A DNA stretch of 64,000 nt from Fragum whitleyi (GCA_948146395.1 OX411559.1:29666708-29730707), one strand, 5' to 3'; positions 45,354 to 56,335 are shown, counted from the stretch's first letter. Numbers and translations: made by a program. The notes: a model not told the origin generated them from the sequence alone.

Positions 45354-45528
45354 TTAAGGTAGTGGACCCATAATAGTTCCACAACATTTCAAAAGTAATG
45401 ATCTTAAATTTTACAATTGTTAACCGACTCGTTTCCTAATGATTTCATTAGGAAACCTCAGTTAACATGCATTGTTTAAGATCATTACTTCCAAATTTAG
45501 CAGAACTATTATGGAATCTCTACTTTAA
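45354..45528. mobile_element. Palindromic MITE (GTAGTGGACCCATAATAG), copy 1
   Basis: Arms TTAAGGTAGTGGACCCATAATAGTTCC.. and inverse ..AGAACTATTATGGAATCTCTACTTTAA; centre GTTTCCTAATGATTTCATTAGGAAAC. Nearly the whole element folds as one hairpin. Confidence 0.85.
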
Positions 45529-45939
45529 AAGTAATTTTTGTAAATCATTCTACCAAGAGCGTCTTTTATCATTTTACAGCATATGGCTTTTAGACTTGCA
45601 GCAAAACATTTACTGTGTAGGAACTTAGAATAGAGCACTACAAAATGATGAATTTCCTCCACTTTCTCAACTTATTCAATCCTATTCCTCAATGTATCTT
45701 AAACACTAACACTCCATCATATTCTTCAAAATTGAAATTCCAAAAAAATGTTATAGATATAAATGTGAAAATAACTGTTTCACTAAAATCTGTGAAAGAG
45801 TAGCTTTGAATTACACAAAATTTTGATTTCAAAGAGAACTTTGGGTTGAAATTATCATTCAGATATAGGTTGATAATTTTAAGAATGATTCTTCACCCTT
45901 CTTTCTGCTTAGAGATCATGGACTGGATCAAAAGATAGT

Positions 45940-45983
45940 TAAGACAAGGATCAGACTGCACAAATGTGCAGCCTAATCTTTGC
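45940..45983. repeat. Hairpin, GATCAGNCTGCACA family
   Basis: AGACAAGGATCAGACTGCACA / TGTGCAGCCTAATCTTTGCCT. Confidence 0.8.
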
Positions 45984-46404
45984 CTACACTTTCTGCTGAT
46001 TATTTCACCATTTAAAAACTGTTAAAGAGCAAAAAAAGTCAAATATGATTAGAAAATATAAATGTCTCAGGAATTAAATATTGTATTATAGGATAAGGAT
46101 TTAAGCATCATCTTTTCTTATCTGAATAAGAATTACAATATTAAGCCTCTTTGAAGAGATAGCAATAACCCTTTGTCATTTAAAATCACGAAAACTGAAC
46201 AATAATTGCAGAAACTTGTGGTCATAATTGGCTTTATTCTTCATTTTTTATGGTCTGTTTCCTAACCAAGTTTGTTTTTTTCTGAGGTTCCAATTGCTGC
46301 CTCGATCTACTCAATCAAGTCCAATCCAGCAATTGGATACTGACAGAGCCTAGTCAAGTTAGTTTGGTTAATAGATGGCATGAATGCAGCTTCAGCACAT
46401 AATA

Positions 46405-46722
46405 ACTAGATCTGTCACAGAATGGACCTATACCCCCAACTGGTGCTTTGTCCAAGTTCAGTAAACTGTTTCCAGACAAAGTTCATTTGTGACCTTGACC
46501 ATTGACCTTCATGATACCAAAACAATCTGGCAATTCTATGGGCCATGAGCAACAGTTGTGTAAAGTTTCATGATTCTAAATCACATTGTTCTTGAGTTTG
46601 AGTTCTCAAAAGGAAAAGTCTATAAATGGACATTTCAATTCACTGATGAATGCACAGACAGACATGGTGAAACTAATATACCCCCCCCCCCCTCTACTTC
46701 GTAGGTGTGTGGGGGTATAAGT
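46405..46722. repeat. Dispersed repeat, second copy (see 40200-40612)
   Basis: Includes a poly-C run at 46681-46692 and ends 'ttcgtaggtgtgtgggggtataa'. The 60-residue open frame just after it (46857-47039) has no motif. Confidence 0.5.
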
Positions 46723-47187
46723 ATTAGATAGAGGCTGCATAGCGTGGTTAACAGAACATAGAAGCTTTTTGAAACAGGCACAGTTTCTAACTTAGTGTTT
46801 GGCAACCAATGACAACAATTTATCTAACTACCTCTTTTTAAACAACACCCACAGCTTTGAGCTTTGTAGACCGCATCTGTCTGAAATTACATCATTCTTC
46901 TAGAAATAGAGACAAAAACCCATTCCTGCTGTATTTTAGGCTCCCATCATTGAATGTTTTTCCCACCAAAAATCGGGTGCACCGAAAATATGTAAATCAG
47001 CACGAAATTTGTATGTGGAACCAAACAGCAGTTTTATAAAGAATTGGATAATGTCTTTGTTACTTAGATACTTAGATTTATAGTCTCTTACATAACTTGA
47101 ACATCTTTACCTCTTGAACTCATCCTATGGCCCAATGCTTTCAAGCTACAGCACCTCAAGGAACAAGGGTACAAGAGAGGCTCAACC

Positions 47188-47412
47188 CTTGTCATGCGGA
47201 ATACAAACCTTGTCAAAATTGCTATAAATTCAAAGTACTGAAGGCACTGATTTGCACCAATTGTGATTTAGTCTAATATCTAATCTTTTCTGGTTTGAAA
47301 AGAAAAAACAGGAGGTTTAGACAAAGATCAGACTGCACATATTTGCAGGCTGATCTTTGTCTAAACTTCCTGCCAAATGAGGAATATTATGGGTTCAGCA
47401 TGACAAGGCTTA
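47188..47412. mobile_element. MITE with GATCAGACTGCACA central hairpin, full-length copy
   Basis: TIRs AACCCTTGTCATGCGGAAT and, inverted, AGCCTTGTCATGCTGAACCC. Inside is the long hairpin GGAGGTTTAGACAAAGATCAG / CTGATCTTTGTCTAAACTTCC (47311-47370). The other five small hairpins look like inner parts of this family. Confidence 0.75.
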
Positions 47413-47625
47413 AAAAAACACTGGTGTGAGAAATTATCAAGTAAGGAACTAAGTAAAGTTGAAATTGGTCCAGTGTAATATGGAGTGTATTTTTTTTTTA
47501 AAATTTCACAATGAACATAATATTAACATTTTCATGGTGTTTAGCAAATATCAAAATATTGTAAATCACTATAATCCTCTCTTTAGCATTAAAAACATTC
47601 CAAAATTTTGTTAAATTAAATTTAC

Positions 47626-47727
47626 CACCAAGTCGTTTTCCAATGGAAACTGTTTTGATGACAAATCATTGTAAGAATCCATTATCATATAATCATTTAT
47701 ATGAAGCACTTGTTCTTGCGAAGTCAT
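47626..47727 (-). CDS. RAB32: Rab32/38-like GTPase, candidate alternative first exon c
   Basis: ATG at 47727-47725 in context CACCATGAC. 34 codons, donor GTG|GTAAAT in phase 0 (TTG|GTGGTA is an alternative). Sequence MTSQEQVLHINDYMIMDSYN, ending PLENDLV. It would splice in frame to 43300. Support is the frame, donor and location only; the donor is not strong. Confidence 0.4.
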
Positions 47728-48232
47728 GGTGTATCTTGATTAATATATTCTAAACTGTTCTTAAAACCAAAAGGTTTAGAAGAATGAATTCAGCTCTTAA
47801 ATGTGAAAATATGAGAGAAAGTTAAGAAGTTGGAGCAAAAGTAATGTAAGCCTAAAAACATCTTTAAGTACTTACAATACATTTAGTTTGAACTAGACCT
47901 TAAATGATCTTACCAATTGGCTTATGTTAATGCTTGCATGTTAAATTATGCATTTTATCCCTTCCCTATAATTTTACAGTTACTTTAAAGTGTTAGGATT
48001 TCACTATGATTACTTACTACATTTAACATACTGAAACATAAGAAAGAAAATGTTTTGTGTAACTCTCATTCAGAAGGAAATTTCCTTGGCAAGGTCATGG
48101 GTTCATCCCTCAATGAAGTTCTATGGGGAAAAAGAAAATGTATCTTTTTATTTTAAAAATTAATTCTGCAAAATGCATGTTTTTTTTTTATTGTAATCAT
48201 TTAAGATACAGCTTATACAGGGATAATAGACA
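47728..48232. other. Intronic or intergenic, nothing recognised
   Basis: AT-rich, no repeat family assigned. Confidence 0.4.
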
Positions 48233-48397
48233 TTAAGGTAGTGGAACCATAATAGTTCCGCAACATTATGGACCATATATTCTCTCACAATGTTAACCGA
48301 GGTTTCCTAATGAAAATCATTAGGAAACCTCGGTTAACACTGTTAAAGTTCATTACTCCTGAATCGTTGCAAAACTATTATGGGTCCACAACCTTAA
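48233..48397. mobile_element. Palindromic MITE (GTAGTGGACCCATAATAG), copy 2
   Basis: TTAAGGTAGTGGAACCATAATAGTTCC / AACTATTATGGGTCCACAACCTTAA, centre CCGAGGTTTCCTAATG / CATTAGGAAACCTCGG. 165 bp. Confidence 0.9.
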
Positions 48398-48457
48398 GGT
48401 CAAGGACAATCAGAAAGTCACTGATATAATGGTAAAAACTGCAAAACCGTATTTGAC

Positions 48458-48620
48458 TAAAGGTAGTGGACATGTAAAGGTCCACAACATTTCTGAAATC
48501 ATAATATTTCACAATGTTGACCAAGGTTTTCTAATGAAATCATTAAGAAACCTCAGTTCACACTGTTAAAGTTAATGACTTCCGAAATGATGTGGAACTA
48601 TTATGGGTCCACTACCTTAA
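48458..48620. mobile_element. Palindromic MITE (GTAGTGGACCCATAATAG), copy 3
   Basis: 61 bp after copy 2. Arms TAAAGGTAGTGGACATGTAAAGG and ..ACTATTATGGGTCCACTACCTTAA; the left arm has diverged where the right still matches the family. Confidence 0.85.
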
Positions 48621-48980
48621 TAAACACTCCTGGGAACTTTATGAAACATGTATGTATATCTATACATGTATCTCATGTCAGTGGTTTCAAACACAAGGGA
48701 AGCAACTCCAGTACCATTGTTACATAATAAGCAGCATGTTTATCTCCATTACATTAAGTTTGTAGATTCATGACTGCCCAAAAATCTTATATTTCTACCA
48801 GTATTTATTTATTTTTTCATCCAAAGAAATTAATTTCTTTGTAGGAAAATCTTATTAGTGTAAAATAGCAAAGACCATAACAGAGTGTTTGCTGCATCTT
48901 GCTGTGCCTAGGTTTTAACTCCAATAACCTGCTGTTCATGATAGATTATTGCTGTACATAGAGATTTTCCAAACAAAACA

Positions 48981-49021
48981 GACTAAGATCAGCCTCCACA
49001 AATGTGCAGGCTGATCTAAGC
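48981..49021. repeat. Hairpin, GATCAGNCTGCACA family
   Basis: GACTAAGATCAGCCTCCACA / TGTGCAGGCTGATCTAAGC, followed by 'aaccttaacccttgttatgctgaac' TIR sequence at about 49062-49086. Confidence 0.8.
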
Positions 49022-49082
49022 CCATATTGTCTGCTTTCTACTTAATTTTTGTGGGAAAAACCTTAACCCTTGTTATGCTGAA

Positions 49083-49360
49083 CAAGAGCACTGCCTACGG
49101 GTGCCTACGCTCGACTGTAAGTGCTGGATGGTAAAAAACTAATGGATGGTGAAAAAAACTAAGTAGACAAAGGAGTGTTATTTGCAGAAAATGTTTCAAA
49201 AGTTATCCCCCTTGAAAAAAAGGTTGCCCTTTGGATGGTGAATACGTGTGCCAAGTTTCATGTGAATTCCTTCAGTAGAACCAGAGATATCACAAAAATG
49301 TCAAAGATTTTTGCATTTTTTTCATAAATTTGACCTTGAAAATGACCTTGACCTTTACTG
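49083..49360 (-). mobile_element. Helitron-like 3' end, different subfamily (copy L)
   Basis: On the minus strand the terminus reads GTCGAGCGTAGGCACCCGTAGGCAGTGCTCTTG|TT: hairpin GCAC..GTGC followed by TCTTG|TT. Further in, 'tgtgccaagtttcatgtgaattccttcag' and 'accttgacctt' resemble module text. The 5' end is not found. Confidence 0.45.
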
Positions 49361-49789
49361 GTTATATTAACCTGCATTTCATGGTTTTTTAATGGTCAAA
49401 TCGTGAATTAATGGCCATAAGATAGCATTTTAATGGCTAAAAGTGTTACCCATTATTATTTTTTTACAAGGACTAATGGCTCGTTTTAATGGTTTTCCTT
49501 GTTTTCATGGGCCATTAATGGTCTTTTAATGTAATTTTAATTGGACCCTTTTGCAGTAGTGTTTATCTCTTATAATTTAATTTCATGGATCAAAAATATA
49601 CGTGATTTTCAATAACAAAACTGATTTCTTAAGGGACTACATTATGTGGCTTTTAACATCCAAAATAGCAGTGTACTGAAAATTGTTTTCATTGAAAAAC
49701 AAAAATAGAATGCACAAAACTGATGGTAACAACCCAAATTAAATCATATAAATTCCTTTTGGTTTCTTGCTCTTGCATAAATCACTAAA
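49361..49789. other. AT-rich stretch, 'aatggtc' repeats
   Basis: 49385-49540 is rich in near-repeats of 'ttaatggnc / gccattaatgg'. No gene recognised. Confidence 0.4.
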
Positions 49790-51252
49790 CTAGAGGGGCT
49801 TGAGCGCCTGATTCGCTCCACAGGCCTGAATATCCAAATAATGACTATATTAGAGGATGATAAAGCTGTTTAAATGAGAATTGAAGTGAATGAATGAGTG
49901 AATGTTTATTTCAAGTAAATAAGGGTCATATGCTGAAATATTTCTGCATAAAAAACTCATGATCAGTGTATAACAAAATTGACCTCAACCTGTTACACAA
50001 ATATTTTTCATTTAATTACAATAATTTTGTGCAGTCTGATAATGGGTCACCCAAGGATCATTCTAGTGATATTTTGTTAAAATCCAAATATAAGAATTTC
50101 AAAACTAACAGAATGTTACTGCACAATATACTGGTGTTGGTCTGCAAAATTTTGATTGTAGATCTTTCCACTTTTAATTAAACACTACTAAAAGATGTTA
50201 CTTCACAATTGTTTGTCATCAAAACAAAATTCTAACTAATGATAGCATATGCTGTTCATCTAATCAAATATTTTTTTGCAGACTGATACAACTTCACAGA
50301 AATAAAATTTCCATGATATCTAATCCATCTGTTTAACCTTTCGGGATAGTTTGTTTTACCCTATATATGAAGAAATGACCTCTGCCCATAAAAGACATAT
50401 TTTTTATCTAATCACAATATTTTTTAATAGACTGATAAAGGATCACTAAACAATCTTTCTAGTAAAATTTGGATGATATCTATCGATAAGGTTCTGAGAA
50501 AATGATTTTCAAAGTTTACACTATATAACATATACGGAAATGACCTCCGCACATAAAATATATACTTTTTATCCGATCACAATAATTTTTGCTATACTGA
50601 TAAAGGGTCACTCAAGTATCATTCATGTAAAATTTGGTTGATATCTATCGATTAGGTTCTGAGAAAATGATTTTCAAAGTTTTCACTATATAACATATAG
50701 AGAAATGACCTCCGCCCATAAAATACATATTTTTCATCCGATCACAATAATTTTGGCTATACTGATAGAGGGTCACTCAAGTATCATTCATGTAAAATTT
50801 GGTTGATATCTATTGATTAGATTCTGAGAAAATGATTTTCAAAGTTTTCACTATATAACATATAGAGAAATGACCTCCGCCCATAAAATACATATTTTTC
50901 ATCCGATCACAATGATTTTTTGTAGGCTGGTAGAGGGCCCCTCAAGGATAATTCATGTGAAGTTTGGTAAATATCCATCAATTAGTTTCTGAGAAAAGCC
51001 ACCTATTACCATATATGGAAATTAGCCACGCCCACTACAGCCATGATTTTCAACCGATTAAAAAATTTTGAAGGAATCTGATAGAGGGTCACCTAAGGAA
51101 CATTCCTGTGAAATTTGATTGGAATCCATCCAGTACTTTATGAGGAGAAGATTTTTAAAGTAAAAGTTTACGGACGGACGGACGGACGCACGCACGGACG
51201 ACGGACACCTCGCCATGACAATAGCCCGCTGGCCTTTCGGCCAGTGGAGCTA
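49790..51252 (-). mobile_element. Helitron-like modular element, copy I
   Basis: Left edge CTAGAGGGGCTTGAGCG (3' end, minus strand) with ATTCGCTCCACAGG. Modules of about 160 bp ('gttctgagaaaatgattttcaaag', 'gaaatgacctccgcccataaaa') follow. The right edge has GGACGGACGGACGCACGC and palindrome TGGCCTTTCGGCCAGTGGAGCTAA. Nearest to copies A and H. Confidence 0.75.
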
Positions 51253-51550
51253 AAAAACCCTAGCAGTTACCTTTCAAATAATTGCATTGTATGATGGAGA
51301 CGTACATCAAATAAACGGCTGGTTTGATAAACTGGTAATCATGATAGTAAAAATGTTCATCAAGTTATGTTTTACAACAGATGTATTAACTTCCTTATTG
51401 TATTTTATTTCATTGGCGTATCTAGACTTTGAAATTTATATGCACTCAGGAGACAACCAAGAATATATAGGAAAAAGGCAATATGTGGACTAGAATAAAA
51501 GATGAATGCCCTCCTTTTTATGATTGAGCATTAGTGAATAATCAACACAT

Positions 51551-51582
51551 CATAACTACAGCTTGAATAAGCTGTAGTTTTG
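51551..51582. repeat. Hairpin, AACTACAGCTTG family
   Basis: ATAACTACAGCTTGAATAAGCTGTAGTTTTGAT; wider arms 'gattgagcattagtgaataatc' and 'atgatcattcatcaa' may extend it to about 51522-51605. Confidence 0.65.
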
Positions 51583-51979
51583 ATGCTATGATCATTCATC
51601 AACAATATTTTTCAACAGTGGATTAATTCTTTTACACACTTCCGTAAATAGAGTAATCCCAGTTACGCCTTTATATTTCAAAATGTCTTGTAATTTAAAA
51701 TATTGTTGAACTGGATTGGATAACTTGATAACTTACTCAAAACCAACAGTCATCTTTTGAATTATGTTTACAAATCCATAAGGTCTTTACTTTCAACCTT
51801 GTTGTTTGCTGAAAATTGTTTATTAGAGAAGTTTTTAAAGAGAGGCTTTTGAATTTTCAATCTATCAATATATTTTTGAAGGAGTAGGGAGGCTAGGTAT
51901 TGTGACATTTTTTTTTCTCCAGGCACAGACAGTAAGTATATTGAGATTCCCTGCTCCAGTGTCAAACAACTTATTTCTA

Positions 51980-52193
51980 TTATACTATTAACTCCTTCCA
52001 GATTTTATCCTACACATTGAGAGAAAGGCAATGGGATCTAAACACTGCTACCCCTTTTTACAGCTGGTTGGATTGGGGCCCCTTCTGTAAAGTGTCCTGC
52101 CCAAATACGCTACCCAACTCCATTGGGTCTCGAAATCTTTACCTCCAGAATACAAGTCGAGCGTGCTAACCAACCGGCCAAAGAGCCAGTCAT
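51980..52193 (-). repeat. tRNA-derived SINE, second family, copy 1
   Basis: Minus-strand head: CTGGCTCTTTGGCCGGTTGGTTAGCACGCTCGACTTG.. with A-box TTGGTTAGCACGC. Body 'ggcaatgggatctaaacactgctacccc' matches 55010-55236. Confidence 0.7.
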
Positions 52194-52785
52194 TTAAATG
52201 GAAAGGTCACAGTTGGTGACATGTTAGTGACAGTTGGCATGTAAGGCCGACAATTTAGAGGTCCAGAGTTTGATCCCCTACAGCAGCACTCATCCTTTCT
52301 GACAATTTGTCTCATACCAATGGATTGATAGTTGTTGACCAAAGTGTGTTAGCAGCTGGAGGCTAGGAAAGGTTGTAACTGTAGTGTTGGTTTGTTGAAT
52401 GTGGTTACCGGTATACACCAGTTCTAACAATCTCACAGCCATATCATGGCGGCTGGAGTACCTAACAATTTATTCCTGATATTTTTAACACCTATGAGGT
52501 ATGGCAGCACAGTACTGATGTAAGAAATACCAAGAATCAGCCGCCATGATTATAATGAAATTGTTGCTCCATTTCGTTTTCGCTGGATCAACTCTAAGTA
52601 GACAAGATAAATCATATGAATATACTCAAATCACTGTGACCCATACGATATGCATTACACAGTAATTGATTGCTGGACTCGTTGCTTGGTTAATAGATGA
52701 ATGCGTTGATAAGTTAATAAGTTAGCTGATCAGCAAATTCATTGATTGATTCATTGATTGATTCATTCATTGATTCATTCATTGA
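52194..52785 (+). repeat. Tandem duplication, left unit (about 590 bp)
   Basis: From ttaaatggaaaggtcacagttggtgacatg to the (ATTGATTC)n tract. It contains a diverged SINE ('ttagaggtccagagtttgatcccc', 'agcagctggaggctaggaaagg') and unique sequence 'gtttcattttcgctggatcaactcta'-type text. It repeats almost exactly at 53011-53600. Confidence 0.9.
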
Positions 52786-53014
52786 TTAACACTTTGCTGT
52801 TTAATCCCTGCTTTTTACGTGCCTGTGATTTTATGATTGAGAAAACATTGTGAAAAAAGAAGAAATTGCTTCTGACAAGCAATTTCTTCTTTTTCCATAC
52901 TATTTTCTACCCCACAGAATGGTTATTTTTCAAATTAAATCCACTTAAAATTTTCGTCTGCAAAACCTTTGAATTTGGACAGGTCCAAAATTTTGTAAAA
53001 CAGGAAAGGGTTAA
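52786..53014 (+). mobile_element. TTAA-flanked MITE, copy 4, at duplication junction
   Basis: TTAA at 52786-52789 and 53011-53014. Same ends and central hairpin as copies 2 and 3. It lies exactly between the two units of the tandem duplication. Confidence 0.9.
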
Positions 53015-53610
53015 ATGGAAAGGTCACAGTTGATGACATGTTAGTGACAGTTGGCATGTAAGGCCAACAATTTAGAGGTCCAGAGTTTGATCCCCTACAG
53101 CAGCACTCATCCTTTCTGAGAATTTGTCTCATACCAATGTGTTGATAGTTGTTGACTAAAGTGTGTTAGAAGCTGGAGGCTAGGAAAGGTTGTAACTGTA
53201 GTGTTGGTTTGTTGAATGTGGTTACCAGTATACGCCAGTTGTAACAATCTCACAGCCATATCATGGCCTAACAATTGATTCCTGATATTCTTAACACCTA
53301 TGAGGTATGGCAGCACAGTACTGATGTAATAAATACCAAGAATCAGCCCCCACGATTATAATGAAATTGTTGCTCCATTTCGTTTTCGCTGGATCAACTC
53401 TAAGTAGACAAGATAAATCATATGAATATACTCAAATCACTGTGACCCATACGATATGCATTACACAGTAATTGATTGCTGGACTCGTTGCTTGGTTAAT
53501 AGATGAATGCGTTGATAAGTTAATAAGTTAGCTGATCAGCAGATTCATTCATTGATTCATTGATTGATTCTTTCATTGATTCATTCATTGATTAATTCAT
53601 TCATTGATTC
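53011..53610 (+). repeat. Tandem duplication, right unit
   Basis: A few percent different from 52194-52785: small substitutions, a short deletion around 'gcggctggagtac' and rearranged TTCATTGA repeats at the end. Confidence 0.9.
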
Positions 53611-53645
53611 ATTCTTCTTCTTCTTCCTCTTCTTCTTCTTTTTCT
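53611..53645 (+). repeat. CTT-rich microsatellite
   Basis: ttcttcttcttcttcctcttcttcttctttttctc. Confidence 0.9.
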
Positions 53646-53873
53646 CACTTGTCCTTCTTGGTTGAAAGCGTCCTCCTCTATTGCACTCCCTTTTCACTGT
53701 TTTCTTTTAATTTTCTATTTATATTGTTTCTTTGTAGCAATAATTTTTGTTAAAATTTATTATTATGTAACTCTTCAGAAAATGGAGGAATAAAAGGTAT
53801 AATAATAATAATACATTGTATTAACATCCTTTTAAATACAGCTAGGCTAAATTAGCTAGGCTCAATTGATAAT

Positions 53874-54042
53874 AAAGGTACTGAACCCATTAAATTAATG
53901 GTTCTGCAACAATTTAGAACTTATGAGCTTTCACAATGTTAACAGAGGTTTTCTAATGAAATCATTAGGAAACCTCTGTTCACACTGTTAGAGTTTATGA
54001 TTTCAGAAATTTTAAGGAACTATTATGGGTCAACTACCTTAA
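53874..54042. mobile_element. Palindromic MITE (GTAGTGGACCCATAATAG), copy 4
   Basis: AAAGGTACTGAACCCATTAA.. / AACTATTATGGGTCAACTACCTTAA, centre GAGGTTTTCTAATGA / TCATTAGGAAACCTC. Confidence 0.85.
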
Positions 54043-54387
54043 TCCTGAAATTGCTATCAGCAAATGAATTTTCATAAAAGTTTCCCATCATCACTACAAT
54101 CATGTTCACACTGTACCTTGAATGGGCTTTTTGATCAAGATTTATGAAAGTTAGACCCCAATTGAACCAGTGTGTGACAGTTCCAACAATTTCATGTTGA
54201 GACATTGAACTTCCTGGACAGCCAAACAGTGCAATAAAAATATTCTACATTTGTGAACAGCGAGAGCTACCTGTTCAAGCTGATCCCAGTCTTCCCATTA
54301 CACACGCATGAAATTCTTGGAATGTCTCAGAAAGGTTCAATTGATGTTTACGCCTGACTCTGTCACATGACCAATTATCACTTTATC

Positions 54388-54628
54388 TGAGCCCAAGGTT
54401 ATAAAACTTTTCTCAGTCTCAATTTTCTCAAATTCTAAATTAAAATAAATGTATGAAAATAAAAGATGATATTAATAAGTTGTTATTTATAGCAACTTAT
54501 TAATATCATCTTTTATGCTAAAACATTAAAATGAGTAATAAAACAGAATTACAGCTTTAATCTCAAATTAAAATTTGAGAAAAGTTTGAATTGAGCCTGA
54601 GAAAAGCTATATAACCTCTGGCCCTGAT
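54388..54628. mobile_element. Palindromic MITE (GGTTATAA..TTTTCTCAG family)
   Basis: Left arm AGCCCAAGGTTATAAAACTTTTCTCAG, right arm CTGAGAAAAGCTATATAACCTCTGGCCCT. Inner hairpin GATGATATTAATAAGTTG / CAACTTATTAATATCATC. Half copy at 22690-22800. Confidence 0.85.
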
Positions 54629-55009
54629 AGACCAAAGATTACCTGAAACAGTCTAAAACTCATTTTATAGTGATCTTCCTTATGTCATGTGCATCATGAT
54701 CATTGAGTCATAGAAACAGGAAAAAATATTCAATAATAATCCAAATATGAAACAAAACAAATCAAATCCTGTCACATTCATTAAATTCATTCATTAACTC
54801 ACAATCATGGGATGCTCTTGAAATTATCATACAGATAATATCAAATTGATGAGTTCATGAACTGATTTTATAAATCAAAATATCACTTATTAAGAGGGTC
54901 ATTAAATTCTAAATTTTCTTGAAACCTTCCTTACAACTTAAGAAACCAATCAAGCCATCGAGATGATTTTTTTCAACTCAAGGATATCACAATAAAGGAT
55001 TGAGAGCCT
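54629..55009. other. Intergenic or intronic, nothing recognised
   Basis: AT-rich. Confidence 0.4.
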
Positions 55010-55236
55010 CTTATTTCCATTATAGTCTAAACTCATTCCAGATCTTATCCTGCACAAAGAGAGAGAGGCAATGGGTTCTAACCACTGCTACCCACTTTTA
55101 TATCTGGGTGGACTGGGGCTCTGCCAGAGAAGTGTCCTTCCCAAATACACTGCCCGCCTGCAGTTGGGTCTCAATCACAAACCTTACAATCAGATTATGA
55201 GTCAAGCATGCTAACCACTAAGCCTATGAGCCAGAC
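55010..55236 (-). repeat. tRNA-derived SINE, second family, copy 2
   Basis: Head on minus: CTGGCTCATAGGCTTAGTGG then TTAGCATGCTTGACTC; the body matches 51980-52193 ('agaggcaatgggttctaaccactgctaccc'). Confidence 0.7.
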
Positions 55237-55784
55237 AATACTGATAAAGTATGATGGAGCTGAAGACTGATTATGGTCATCTAGCTTAATAGTGGTCTGT
55301 ATCCCTCAGGCATAAGAAAGCTACTGCCACATAGATGATCCAACACTTAGCAATACAGTTAAGAACATCGTGAAAATGACAAAATGATTGATTTTGGAAT
55401 GAAATTGAATGGGTTTTTGGAGCAAGTTTTGGGTGAAATTAAATGGAGGAAATCCAATATCAATAATTTTGTTCAAGATGAACAGAATTAGCCATATTTA
55501 TTACCTTCCTTTAATAAAATATACATAACATACTCTTCTGTTTGAGTATCTTCGTGGACAAATCAGACCAAAAGCAGCCAATAAAATGGTGAAATAATTT
55601 GATTAACAATTTTGAAATGTTTTCTATCCATTTTGGAGCGTTTTTGATCATTTTGGGTGAGTGTTCGGAATGGATAAATGGAGTGTTGAATGATTTAGAA
55701 TGATTTTAATCGGAATGAATGTCAAAAAACATGATGTTCTTAACTGCTAAACATCAGCTGTATAGGTAGTTTTTTTGCAGTGAG

Positions 55785-55858
55785 CCGTAGGATCAAACCA
55801 AGGTCCTCTAGATTGACAGTCTAAAGCACTACCAACTGTACTATGACAGCTGGACAGA
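55785..55858 (-). repeat. SINE head fragment
   Basis: Minus strand: GTCATAGTACAGTTGGTAGTGC.. ACTGTCAATCTAGAGGACC; tRNA-like head of the 17265-17572 family without a body. Confidence 0.65.
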
Positions 55859-56084
55859 GAGATGGGGTATTTGAATTTCATATCAAAGTAATTCAATAAT
55901 AATAGCAAAACCCCAATTTTGCTGGTGCCCATTGGTATCGTCTCAAAACAATTCCAAAGAATACCCACAACAGAGGGTTCCTTTGAGAAATAAAAATTTT
56001 AGACTGGTTTTACCCTCTCTTATCTCGGTACCTCTGATGAAAAGTTGAACAGCTCAGTTGATCAACCTGCCACTGACTTAGTCA

Positions 56085-56335
56085 GTTGTTAGCTCGGCAG
56101 ACTGTCAATCTAGAGGTTCCAGATTCGATCCCCTATGAAGGCACTCATCCTTTTCCACTATTTATCTCCCACCAATGGGTTGATAATTGTAGACCTATGT
56201 GGGATAGCAGCTGGAGGCTAGGAAAGGATATGATGGTAGTAGTACTGGTGTGGAATCCATTGTTAGGTGCTCCAGTTGCCACAATATGACTAAATTAATG
56301 TCAAAAGCAATGAAAAAACCCATTCAAACAAACAA
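56085..56335 (+). repeat. tRNA-derived SINE, plus-strand copy
   Basis: Head GTTAGCTCGGCAGACTGTCA..AGAGGTTCCAGATTCGATCCC (good B box GATTCGATCC). The body and a CAAA-type tail (aaacaaacaaacaaa) at 56322-56338 give the 3' end. Confidence 0.8.

Noticed and set aside
54023..54205. MSQHEIV.. minus frame as another Rab32 first exon
   Set aside because: Overlaps the palindromic MITE and lacks a phase-0 donor.
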